From: CAZKTS01 sp964555735
Lineage (GTDB): Bacteria > Actinomycetota > Acidimicrobiia > IMCC26256 > PALSA-555
Direction of reading: 5' to 3'
DNA: 17,619 nucleotides
Assembly: GCA_964555735.1 (NCBI GenBank)
Contig: CAZKTS010000307.1
Span: 1 to 17,619 of the forward strand
How positions within the stretch are numbered: the first letter of the stretch is position 1; every line of letters starts with the position of its first letter. Below are positions 1 to 5,485 of this stretch, one piece after another. The notes beneath the pieces were generated by a model, which was not told the DNA's origin, did no database searches, and saw nothing but the letters and a program-made list of their open reading frames with translations. A program made the position numbers and the translations under genes.

Positions 1-509
1 CCGAAGATCTGGAGGAAGATCCACTGGGTCCAGCGGTAGTACTGCGGGTCGGTCGTTGCGATGCTGCGGCGCGAGTCGTGCCCGAGCCCGAGCGCGCGCA
101 GCTGGCGCCGCATGTTGGCGATGTTGGCCTCGGTGGCGTCGCGCGGGTGCTGACCGGTCTCGAGCGCGTACTGCTCGGCCGGGAGCCCGAACGCGTCGTA
201 GCCGAGCGTGTGGAGGACGTTCCGGCCGTTCATCCGGTGGAAGCGGGCGTAGACGTCGGTGCCGATGTAGCCCAACGGGTGGCCCACGTGGAGGCCCGCA
301 CCGCTCGGGTACGGGAACATGTCCATGACGAACAGCCGCTCGCGGTCGGCGACGGCATCGAACCCGTCGGCGAGCGGCCCGGCCGGGTTCGGCGTCCAGA
401 ACGTGTGGTGCTCGTCCCAGTAGTCCTGCCACCGGCGCTCGAGCTCGTTGGCCAGACGCGCGTCGTACCGGAACGCCGGGACGTCCTCGGTCGTCGTCTC
501 GTCAGCCAT
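1..509 (-). CDS. leuS: Leucyl-tRNA synthetase, N-terminal part (cut by window edge)
   Basis: Class I aminoacyl-tRNA synthetase that charges tRNA-Leu in the cytoplasm. The ATG is at 509-507 and the frame stays open to base 1, giving about 169 residues; the rest lies outside the window. Visible signature: MFPYPSG at about 64-70, then the HIGH-type ATP-binding motif HVGH at 74-77 followed by PLGYIGTD, and later DAFGLPAEQYA. This order (PYPSG, HVGH, FGLPAEQ) is typical of bacterial LeuRS. The N-terminal stretch (DARLANELERRWQDYW) also fits the family, so the ATG is well supported. A TANNNT box (TACGCT) lies 9 nt upstream of the start. The gene is divergent from the tRNA-Ala gene, with 134 bp between them. 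The family assignment is from motifs read directly. Confidence 0.97.
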   Translation of the reverse strand, partial: MADETTTEDVPAFRYDARLANELERRWQDYWDEHHTFWTPNPAGPLADGFDAVADRERLFVMDMFPYPSGAGLHVGHPLGYIGTDVYARFHRMNGRNVLHTLGYDAFGLPAEQYALETGQHPRDATEANIANMRRQLRALGLGHDSRRSIATTDPQYYRWTQWIFLQIF

Positions 510-518
510 GGTGGGCCG

Positions 519-524
519 AGCGTA
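519..524 (-). promoter_or_regulatory. Putative -10 element of leuS
   Basis: On the minus strand the sequence reads TACGCT, matching the actinobacterial -10 consensus TANNNT, with 9 nt between it and the leuS ATG. This would give a leaderless or near-leaderless transcript. I see no convincing -35 box. It resembles the boxes before hisH, obg, proA and nadD. Confidence 0.4.
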
Positions 525-602
525 GCGAGCGGGACACGACGCTCCTGCTTCGTTGTCACACCTCAGCCGTAGCGTCGACCCATGTGCAGCACGTGCCGAG
601 CA

Positions 603-631
603 TTCGAATCGAGGGTCGCCGCTGGTAACGT
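603..631 (+). promoter_or_regulatory. Putative promoter of tRNA-Ala
   Basis: TTCGAA (603-608, weak -35) is followed after 17 nt by TAACGT (626-631), which fits a TANNNT -10 box. A start about 6-7 nt downstream would fall near 638, a few bases before the mature tRNA 5' end at 644. Position and spacing are right for a tRNA promoter; the -35 match is only partial. Confidence 0.4.
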
Positions 632-643
632 GGACGCTCCCGA

Positions 644-717
644 GGGCCTGTGGCTCAGTCTGGTAGAGCACCTCCATGGCATGGAGGGGGTCAGGGGTTC
701 GAATCCCCTCAGGTCCA
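644..717 (+). tRNA. tRNA-Ala (anticodon GGC)
   Basis: A complete cloverleaf folds by eye. The acceptor stem pairs 644-650 (GGGCCTG) with 710-716 (CAGGTCC), and the discriminator is A717. The D stem is GCTC/GAGC. The anticodon stem is CCTCC/GGAGG with loop ATGGCAT, placing anticodon GGC at 678-680. The T arm is AGGGG-TTCGAAT-CCCCT (693-709). Position 3 pairs with position 70 as G-U, the classical alanine identity element, so the assignment is firm. CCA is not encoded, because A717 is followed by CTC. The gene looks intact. A homing-endonuclease-like reading frame runs through it and continues straight out of its 3' end. Confidence 0.97.
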
Positions 718-1406
718 CTCTCCTCGGTTCGTACACCCTTGGCGGGCTCGTTGCTGCCGAAGGCTCTTTCTACGTCGCCCGGGCCACACCATCGACCTTC
801 CGCGACGGTTCACCACGCAAGCGCTTCGTCTTCGAGCTCGTCATGGCCACCCGGGATCGACAGCTCCTCGAGCAGTTGCGTGCGCTGCTCGGGTTCGGGT
901 CGATCACCGACCGCTCTCCATCGCACGCGCATTGGCAGCCGACGGCTGCGCTGAGAGTTGCATCAAGGAAGGCGCATTTCACTGCGACGATCCCGTTTGC
1001 GGACCGCCACCTCCTGCCGTCGGCGAAGCGACGACAGTTCGAGCAGCGGCGATGCCAATTGCTCGAGTACGACGCTCGGCATCCTGTGCGTCGCGGACGC
1101 TCGACCTGTTCGGTCGCCGGGTGCAGCGATCCCGTCCGCGGACGTGGCCTCTGTCGGCGCCACTACTACCGTGCTACCGGCTACTGGCGTTGCGGGATAC
1201 CTCGCCGGCTTCATCGCCGGCGAAGGGACCTTCACGTCGTCCGGCCAACCGCCGACGTTCCGCTTCGCCGTTGGCCTCGGAGCGCTCGACCGGGTGTCGT
1301 GCCAGCTCCTACGCGCCTACTTCGGCCGAGGACGCATCCACTTCTCGGCCCGCCGAATGTCGCACTACGACGACGAGATGACCTTCGTCATCTCGTCGCT
1401 GACTGA
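681..1406 (+). CDS. LAGLIDADG homing endonuclease-like, N-terminal half (fused to tRNA gene)
   Basis: The frame contains a LAGLIDADG-type motif, LGGLVAAEGSF (about 741-770), keeping the acidic residue expected at the active site. A 100-residue domain follows, ending ATIPFADRHLLPSAKRRQF, then a zinc-knuckle-like CX4CX9CX2H segment (CSVAGC...GLCRRH, to about 1170). From about 1186 the frame becomes an Arg-rich shadow of the second half and stops at 1404-1406. The motif starts about 24 nt after the tRNA, and there is no ATG, GTG or TTG between the tRNA and the motif. The only in-frame starts are ATG 681, inside the tRNA anticodon arm, and starts upstream of the tRNA (ATG 582, GTG 630). The start given is therefore nominal. 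LAGLIDADG enzymes are DNA endonucleases of mobile introns, inteins or free-standing elements. It may be the first half of one frameshifted gene. Confidence 0.7.
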   Translation: MEGVRGSNPLRSTLLGSYTLGGLVAAEGSFYVARATPSTFRDGSPRKRFVFELVMATRDRQLLEQLRALLGFGSITDRSPSHAHWQPTAALRVASRKAHFTATIPFADRHLLPSAKRRQFEQRRCQLLEYDARHPVRRGRSTCSVAGCSDPVRGRGLCRRHYYRATGYWRCGIPRRLHRRRRDLHVVRPTADVPLRRWPRSARPGVVPAPTRLLRPRTHPLLGPPNVALRRRDDLRHLVAD

Positions 1407-1614
1407 CCATCTCGACGTCACGATCCCGTTCATGGACGAGCACCTGCCGCCGTCGCACAAGCGGACGCAGTACCTCGACTGGCGCGCCCGGCTCCTCGAC
1501 TACTGGGAGCACCGGGCGAAGCGGCGACGGCCGTGCTCGGTCGACGGCTGCGAGGTTCCGCGCCGTGCCCACGGGCTCTGCCGTCGGCATCTCTGGCTAC
1601 TGCGGGGCGAGTGA
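1171..1614 (+). CDS. LAGLIDADG homing endonuclease-like, C-terminal half
   Basis: The frame, +1 relative to the first half, contains YLAGFIAGEGTF, a clear LAGLIDADG-type motif with the catalytic-type Glu. It then repeats the layout of the first half: a fold ending VTIPFMDEHLPPSHKRTQY, a basic helix (LLDYWEHRAKRRR), and a second CX4CX9CX2H knuckle (CSVDGC...GLCRRH). The two halves align by eye along their length, so this is an internal duplication as in single-chain LAGLIDADG enzymes. The start at GTG 1171 is the nearest canonical one before the motif; GTG 1144 is an alternative, and neither has a good ribosome binding site. The end overlaps the convergent neighbour's tail by 18 nt. The two halves may be a frameshifted single gene, a programmed +1 frameshift, or two subunits. 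Confidence 0.7.
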   Translation: MLPATGVAGYLAGFIAGEGTFTSSGQPPTFRFAVGLGALDRVSCQLLRAYFGRGRIHFSARRMSHYDDEMTFVISSLTDHLDVTIPFMDEHLPPSHKRTQYLDWRARLLDYWEHRAKRRRPCSVDGCEVPRRAHGLCRRHLWLLRGE

Positions 1615-2913
1615 GTCCAGGATCTCCTTGACCCGGGCGTGGGCGAGGAGCCGGGTGCGGAAGAACTCGTTGACGACCTCGGCGGCCTGGCTCCGGACCT
1701 GGGCGACCATCGGGCCCCAGTCGTCGTCGTCCTTGCCCGCGCCGATCGCCGCGACGCGCAGCTCGCCGAGCGCCGACAGCAGCTGCGCCTCTTCCTCGCC
1801 GTCGGTCGCGGCGTCGATCGTGGTCGCGAGGACGTCGAGCTGCTGGAGCACGGTCTCGCGATCGATGCCCGAGTCCGGGTCGAGCGCGGCGTCCGCGGCC
1901 TCGAGCAGTCCCGAGACCTGGTAGAGCCCGGCAGACGGCTCGTCGAACAGCTCGCGCACGTACGCCGCGGCCTCGAGCTCGTCGGTGACGCGGCACAGGT
2001 TGTAGAGCCGCTTCGCGACCTTGCCGTAGCTCTGCTCCTCCGTGGAGTAGTGGTGCACCTGCTCCTTCATCGCCTGCTGATACGCCTCGCGCGCCCCGGG
2101 TTGGATCAGCCGCTGGAGGCGCTCCACGAGCGGCAGCGCCTCGGCCTCGAGGTAGACCTCCTGCACGAGCGGATCCACGGCGCCGTCGAGCGAGCGGATC
2201 ACGCCGTCGTCGTCCTCCCACGACAGGTCGATGACGTTGCTCGCGATCGAGATCCGACCCCGTTCCCGGTCGGCGACGATCCAGTAGAGGTAGAGCCATC
2301 CGCCGCCGACGTCGCACTCGTCCCAGCGATACGTGCGCGGGGAGCCGTCGGGCGCATGAACGGTGATCTCGCCGGCGAGGATGTCGGGAGTGGTCCACTC
2401 GATCGTGTGGCCGGCATCGACCGCGACCCCCCGCTGGACGACCGGTTCGGTGTACGCGCCGAGGTCGGCCTCGAGAAGCACGATGTCGGGCTCGGCGACG
2501 GCGCGCAGGGCCGTTGCGCGGAACGCCTCACGGAACACTCGCGCCGCCTCCTCCGCGGTGGAGGCGCGGACGTGGACACGCTCGAAGTAGTCGCAGTCCC
2601 CGGGGAACAGCTGGATCTTCCCCTGCGCCGCGCTGCCCGCGATGGAGATCGCGGACTGGATCTGCGGGTGCGGCTCGATCCGCACGTGCGGCACGAGCCC
2701 GCGGAAGTGCGCGAGGTCGTCGGGGTCGAAGTCGAGCAACGAGACGCGGTCGCCGAAGATCCCGGCGTCCAGGTCGGCCGCGATGCGCTCGGACTCCTGG
2801 GCCGCCTCGGTGGCCGCCACCGCCAACATCCACTGGCGGGCCTCCTCGGCATCGGCCTCGAGGCCCATGCGTCGGGCGGTCTCGATCGTCTCGTCGGCGC
2901 TTCGCTCGGCCAT
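1597..2913 (-). CDS. Unassigned 438-aa protein with nucleotidyltransferase-like motif
   Basis: I do not recognise a named family. The ATG at 2913-2911 starts an acidic soluble protein with no signal peptide or membrane segment. Residues about 93-108 read GSAAQGKIQLFPGDCD, which fits the hG[GS]-x(n)-D-x-D pattern of the nucleotidyltransferase fold. A possible third acid lies in IVLLEADLG (about 144-151). A beta-rich middle follows (TIEWTTPDILAGEITVH, GGWLYLYWIV), then a helical C-terminal half (EAYQQAMKEQVHHYSTEEQ, KRLYNLCRVTDELEAAAYV). A TATCGT box lies 8 nt before the ATG. The gene is divergent from hisH (54 bp gap) and its last 18 nt overlap the endonuclease-like frame. The NTase idea rests on one motif and is tentative; that this is a real gene is much surer. 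Confidence 0.85.
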   Translation of the reverse strand: MAERSADETIETARRMGLEADAEEARQWMLAVAATEAAQESERIAADLDAGIFGDRVSLLDFDPDDLAHFRGLVPHVRIEPHPQIQSAISIAGSAAQGKIQLFPGDCDYFERVHVRASTAEEAARVFREAFRATALRAVAEPDIVLLEADLGAYTEPVVQRGVAVDAGHTIEWTTPDILAGEITVHAPDGSPRTYRWDECDVGGGWLYLYWIVADRERGRISIASNVIDLSWEDDDGVIRSLDGAVDPLVQEVYLEAEALPLVERLQRLIQPGAREAYQQAMKEQVHHYSTEEQSYGKVAKRLYNLCRVTDELEAAAYVRELFDEPSAGLYQVSGLLEAADAALDPDSGIDRETVLQQLDVLATTIDAATDGEEEAQLLSALGELRVAAIGAGKDDDDWGPMVAQVRSQAAEVVNEFFRTRLLAHARVKEILDSLAPQ

Positions 2914-2921
2914 GGGCGGGG

Positions 2922-2927
2922 ACGATA
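2922..2927 (-). promoter_or_regulatory. Putative -10 element of the NTase-like gene
   Basis: Reads TATCGT on the minus strand (TANNNT) with 8 nt to the ATG at 2913. The 54-bp gap to hisH must carry both divergent promoters, which supports the call. No clear -35 box. Confidence 0.4.
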
Positions 2928-2955
2928 CGGCACGAGCCCGACGGCTGCTGCTCCT

Positions 2956-2961
2956 TAGACT
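2956..2961 (+). promoter_or_regulatory. Putative -10 element of hisH, leaderless
   Basis: TAGACT (TANNNT) is separated by 6 nt from the hisH GTG at 2968, so the predicted +1 is the first base of the start codon. No Shine-Dalgarno sequence precedes the GTG, which agrees with leaderless translation. Confidence 0.5.
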
Positions 2962-2967
2962 CCCCGT

Positions 2968-3576
2968 GTGATCGGCGTCGTCGACTACCGAGCGGGCAAC
3001 GCCCCGAGCGTGTCGTACGCGCTGACGCGCCTGGGCCTCGAGCACCGTCTCGTCGCAGACGCGGCGGGCCTCGAGGGGGTGGAGCGCATCGTCCTCCCCG
3101 GCGTCGGGGCCGCCCGAGCCACGATCGACTCCCTGCGCGACTCGCAGCTGCTCGACCCGCTCGAGCGCCTCGTCCGTGACGATCGCCTGCCCTTCCTCGG
3201 CATCTGCATCGGGCTCCAGGTGCTCTTCGAGCACTCCGAGGAGGGCGCCACGCCCGGCCTCGGGTGGATCGCCGGGCGCGTGCGGCGCTTCCCGGACACC
3301 GAGCGAGTGCCGCAGATCGGGTGGAACTCGGTTCGCCTCCGGCGCGACCACCCGGTCACCGCGGGCTTCCCCGACGGCGGCCACTGCTACTTCGTCAACT
3401 CGTACTACGCGGCACCCGCCGACCCCGACGACGTGCTCGGGGAGACGAGCTACGGCATGGAGTTCTGCTCCATCGTCGCCCGCGAGAACATGATCGCGAC
3501 CCAGTTCCACGCCGAGAAGAGCGGCGAGCTCGGCCTCGGTGTCCTCGCTGCCTTCGCAAGCTGGAACGGCGAGTGA
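2968..3576 (+). CDS. hisH: Imidazole glycerol phosphate synthase-type glutaminase subunit HisH
   Basis: Class I glutamine amidotransferase that hydrolyses glutamine and passes ammonia to HisF, normally in histidine biosynthesis. The 202-residue length is normal. The triad is complete: nucleophile Cys80 in LGICIGLQ, and His181 and Glu183 in TQFHAEKS. Other family marks are the N-terminal DYRAGN and VPQIGWN (114-120). Departures from the usual sequence are DYRAGNAPS for DYxxGNxxS, GICIG for the common GxCLG, and HAEKS for HPEKS. The GTG start follows a TAGACT box by 6 nt. hisF lies 64 nt downstream, with a strong hairpin between. No other his gene is near, so the pair may serve the main pathway or be a paralogous set; the latter is discussed under hisF. 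Confidence 0.93.
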   Translation: MIGVVDYRAGNAPSVSYALTRLGLEHRLVADAAGLEGVERIVLPGVGAARATIDSLRDSQLLDPLERLVRDDRLPFLGICIGLQVLFEHSEEGATPGLGWIAGRVRRFPDTERVPQIGWNSVRLRRDHPVTAGFPDGGHCYFVNSYYAAPADPDDVLGETSYGMEFCSIVARENMIATQFHAEKSGELGLGVLAAFASWNGE

Positions 3577-3587
3577 CTCCGAAGGAG

Positions 3588-3610
3588 CGGCGCCGGGTGC
3601 CCCGGCGCCG
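3588..3610 (+). other. Perfect 10-bp hairpin between hisH and hisF
   Basis: CGGCGCCGGG (3588-3597) pairs perfectly with CCCGGCGCCG (3601-3610) around a TGC loop. It begins 11 nt after the hisH stop and ends 30 nt before the hisF ATG. No T-run follows, so an ordinary intrinsic terminator is unlikely. It could stabilise or segment the hisH-hisF message. Confidence 0.6.
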
Positions 3611-3640
3611 AGCGAGCGTGACCATCAAGCGGAGTGGAAC

Positions 3641-4435
3641 ATGCTGACCAAGCGGCTCATCGCGTGCTTCGACGTGGTCGACGGCCGCGTCACGAAGGCG
3701 CAGCAGTTCCAGGACAACATCGACGTCGCGCCCGCGGCGGAGCTCGCCGAGCGCCTCTACGAGGATCAGATCGACGAGATCGTCTTCTACGACATCATGG
3801 CGAGCGCGCAGCGGCGCATCATCGACCTCGAGACGGTGCGCGAGGTCGCCCAGCACGTGTTCGTGCCGTTCACCGTGGGGGGCGGCATCCGCTCGGTCGA
3901 CGACATGTTCGCGGTCCTCAAGGCCGGCGCCGAGAAGATCAGCATCGACTCGATGGCGGTGCGAGAGCCCGACATCATCCGTCAAGGGGCCGAGGCGTTC
4001 GGTCGCCAGTGCATCGTGCTCAGCACGCAGGTGAAGCACGTCGGCATCCGCCCCGGCCTCCCGAGCGGGTACGAGGTCTTCATCGACGGCGCGCGGCAGG
4101 CCACCGGGCTCGACGCGCTCGACTGGGTGCGTCGGGGCGAAGACCTCGGCGCGGGTGAGATCGTCGTCAACAGCATCGACCGGGACGGCACCGCCTCCGG
4201 GTACGACCTCGACATCACGCGTGCGGTCGCCGACGCGGTGAACGTGCCGATCATCGCGTCGGGCGGGGCGGGGACGGTCGAGCACATCGCCGAGGGCCTC
4301 ACCGCCGGCGGCGCGCACGCCGCGATCATCAGCTCGATCCTCTACTCACCACGTCTGGATCGGAACCTCGGTGTGCGTGAGCTCAAGGACGGCCTCGCCG
4401 AGCTCGGCGTGCCGATGCGCCCCTACCTCCCCTGA
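3641..4435 (+). CDS. hisF: HisF-type cyclase subunit, catalytic Asp130 replaced
   Basis: TIM-barrel partner of HisH. In the known reaction it converts PRFAR plus ammonia to imidazole glycerol phosphate and AICAR. The ATG at 3641 has GGAG 6 nt upstream, and the 264-residue product begins MLTKRLIACFDVVDGRV, aligning with HisF residue 1. Conserved: Asp11, Lys19, the phosphate-binding GGG at 81-83, Lys99, the SIDRDGT loop (Asp180, equivalent to Asp176) and IIASGGAG. Changed: position 98 is Glu for Asp, 103 is Asp for Asn, and the IDAK strand reads STQVK, so the catalytic Asp130 of Thermotoga HisF is Gln130 in an ungapped alignment made from memory. The fold call is safe. Whether the enzyme still makes IGP is uncertain; a paralogous amidating enzyme, as in the HisF2 proteins of some sugar pathways, is possible. 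Confidence 0.9.
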   Translation: MLTKRLIACFDVVDGRVTKAQQFQDNIDVAPAAELAERLYEDQIDEIVFYDIMASAQRRIIDLETVREVAQHVFVPFTVGGGIRSVDDMFAVLKAGAEKISIDSMAVREPDIIRQGAEAFGRQCIVLSTQVKHVGIRPGLPSGYEVFIDGARQATGLDALDWVRRGEDLGAGEIVVNSIDRDGTASGYDLDITRAVADAVNVPIIASGGAGTVEHIAEGLTAGGAHAAIISSILYSPRLDRNLGVRELKDGLAELGVPMRPYLP

Positions 4436-4453
4436 CCACCCTCCCCTGACCAC
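4426..4453 (+). repeat. 14-bp perfect tandem duplication across the hisF stop
   Basis: CCTCCCCTGACCAC occurs at 4426-4439 and again at 4440-4453 with no gap. The hisF TGA (4433-4435) lies in the first copy. The second copy is non-coding, so this looks like a small local duplication. Confidence 0.8.
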
Positions 4454-4456
4454 ACG

Positions 4457-4473
4457 GCGCGCAGGGTGCGCGC
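4457..4473. terminator. Hairpin between convergent hisF and rsfS
   Basis: GCGCGCA (4457-4463) pairs with TGCGCGC (4467-4473) around GGG. It sits in the 45-bp gap between the converging 3' ends of hisF and rsfS, so it could serve both strands. There is no T-run. Confidence 0.5.
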
Positions 4474-4480
4474 ACACGGT

Positions 4481-4777
4481 TCAGGGCGCCGCGAGCCGCT
4501 CTTCGAACGGGACGCGCGGTGCGTCCGCCCACAGTCGGTCGAGGTCGTAGTAGGCGCGGGTCTCGGCGAGGAACACGTGCACGACCACGTCGCCGTAGTC
4601 GAGGAGCACCCAGCTCGCGTCGTCGCGACCCTCGATCCCGATCGGCTGGCTGCCGTCCACCGCCTTCATGGCGAGCTCGACCTCGTCGACGATGGTGCGC
4701 ACCTGGCGGGTGTTGGACGCGCTCACCAGCACGAAGCACTCGATGATCGAGATGATCTCGCCGACGTCGAGCACCAC
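4481..4777 (-). CDS. rsfS: Ribosomal silencing factor RsfS (start uncertain)
   Basis: RsfS binds ribosomal protein L14 on the large subunit and blocks subunit joining. The core of the family is present: VVLDVGEIISIIECFVLVSASN, then RTIVDEVELAMK, WVLLDYGDVVVHVF, and a C-terminal ETRAYYDLDRLW. GTG 4777 is the first canonical start, but it begins in the first beta strand and omits the usual N-terminal helix. The frame stays open upstream to 4925, and residues AQAAATAAAAKSGTDI precede the GTG. A CTG at 4858-4856 with GGAG 6 nt before it would give a normal 125-residue protein; a one-base indel near the start is the other explanation. It follows nadD on the same strand, a common pairing. Confidence 0.92.
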   Translation of the reverse strand: MVLDVGEIISIIECFVLVSASNTRQVRTIVDEVELAMKAVDGSQPIGIEGRDDASWVLLDYGDVVVHVFLAETRAYYDLDRLWADAPRVPFEERLAAP

Positions 4778-4854
4778 GATGTCGGTGCCGCTCTTCGCCG
4801 CCGCAGCAGTGGCGGCGGCCTGCGCTCGTGTCGGCGCGTCCGGGCCTGAGCTGG

Positions 4855-4881
4855 TCAGCGTCGGCTCCGGTCCATCGACAT
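4855..4881 (-). other. Eight-codon ORF between nadD and rsfS
   Basis: ATG at 4881-4879 lies 2 nt after the nadD stop and encodes MSMDRSRR, ending in a TGA at 4857-4855. That stop overlaps the possible rsfS CTG start as CTGA. It could be a coupling mini-ORF, or the true rsfS N-terminus displaced by a one-base frameshift. Confidence 0.3.
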
Positions 4882-4883
4882 CG

Positions 4884-5462
4884 TCAGGAAGTGTAGAGGC
4901 CGCGTTCGCGGATGCCCCGCATCACGGCCGCCGGCACCAGGCCGTCGGCCGGTCGCCCACCGGCCAGTCGTTCCCGGATGTCGGTCGAGGAGACGTCGAG
5001 GCGAGGGATCGACACCCGCTCGAAGCGCCAACCCGGACCCGGCGGCTCGGCGTGCACGTCGCCGGCCCGCTCGATCACCACGACGGTCGCGAGATCCCTC
5101 GTCTCATCGAGGCGCTTCCAGGTGTCCATGTTGGCCACCGCGTCGGCGCCGAGCATCAGGAAGAGGTCGCGATCCGGCGCCTGGAGATCCTCGAGCGTGT
5201 CGGCGGTCACCGACGCACCCTCGCGACGAACCTCGACGTCGGACACCTCGAGCCCGTCGATGCCGTCGACGGCGAGGTCGACCAACGCGAGTCGATCCGC
5301 GGCCGTCGCGATGACCCTGCCCCGCTTCTGCCACGGGTCGCCCGCGACGACGAACAGCACCCGATCGAGGCTCAGCGCGTGGCGCGTGTCGAGCGCAGCC
5401 ACCAGGTGGGCGACGTGCACCGGATCGAAGGTGCCGCCGAAGACGCCGACTCGCTCGCTCAC
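4884..5462 (-). CDS. nadD: Nicotinate-nucleotide adenylyltransferase
   Basis: Cytoplasmic enzyme of NAD synthesis that joins nicotinate mononucleotide to AMP from ATP, giving deamido-NAD. The 192-residue product starts at GTG 5462. GGTFDPVHVAH (residues 9-19) is the nucleotidyltransferase T/HxGH-type ATP site, and VSSTDIRER (about 157-165) is the second conserved motif. LGADAVANMDTWKR in the middle matches the family GxDxxxxxxxW pattern. A TACACT box lies upstream, but its predicted start coincides with a six-codon ORF whose TGA overlaps the nadD GTG (GTGA). nadD is followed by rsfS, and in this genome it is separated from proA by moxR, the VWA gene, phr and the ACT gene. Confidence 0.96.
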   Translation of the reverse strand: MSERVGVFGGTFDPVHVAHLVAALDTRHALSLDRVLFVVAGDPWQKRGRVIATAADRLALVDLAVDGIDGLEVSDVEVRREGASVTADTLEDLQAPDRDLFLMLGADAVANMDTWKRLDETRDLATVVVIERAGDVHAEPPGPGWRFERVSIPRLDVSSTDIRERLAGGRPADGLVPAAVMRGIRERGLYTS

Positions 5463-5479
5463 GCCGGCGCCCCGCTCAT
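5459..5479 (-). other. Six-codon leader ORF overlapping the nadD start
   Basis: ATG 5479-5477 encodes MSGAPA and stops at a TGA (5461-5459) that overlaps the nadD GTG (5462-5460) in the four bases GTGA. The ATG lies exactly 6 nt after a TACACT -10 box, so it is predicted to be a leaderless start. Ribosomes terminating here could restart on nadD. Confidence 0.4.
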
Positions 5480-5485
5480 GGCGGC

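Noticed and set aside
650..1381. Open frame whose N-terminus is a translation of the tRNA (MAQSGRAPPW...)
   Set aside because: The start is the tRNA sequence itself, and the downstream part lacks the LAGLIDADG motifs, which lie in the other two frames.
718..1614. tRNA-targeted integrative element with an integrase or att repeat
   Set aside because: No integrase, no repeat of the tRNA 3' end longer than 5 nt plus a weak second match, and only the endonuclease-like frames lie in the insert.
644..1614. Group I intron or intein as host of the LAGLIDADG sequence
   Set aside because: The tRNA folds without interruption, so no intron splits it, and there are no flanking extein halves or intein splice motifs.
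2914..3510. N-terminal extension of the NTase-like gene to 3510
   Set aside because: It would run antisense through hisH. ATG 2913 with a TATCGT box gives a sensible protein start.
3539..3640. Earlier start for hisF at 3539
   Set aside because: It would overlap hisH and add residues not found in HisF. ATG 3641 has a GGAG site and aligns with residue 1 of the family.
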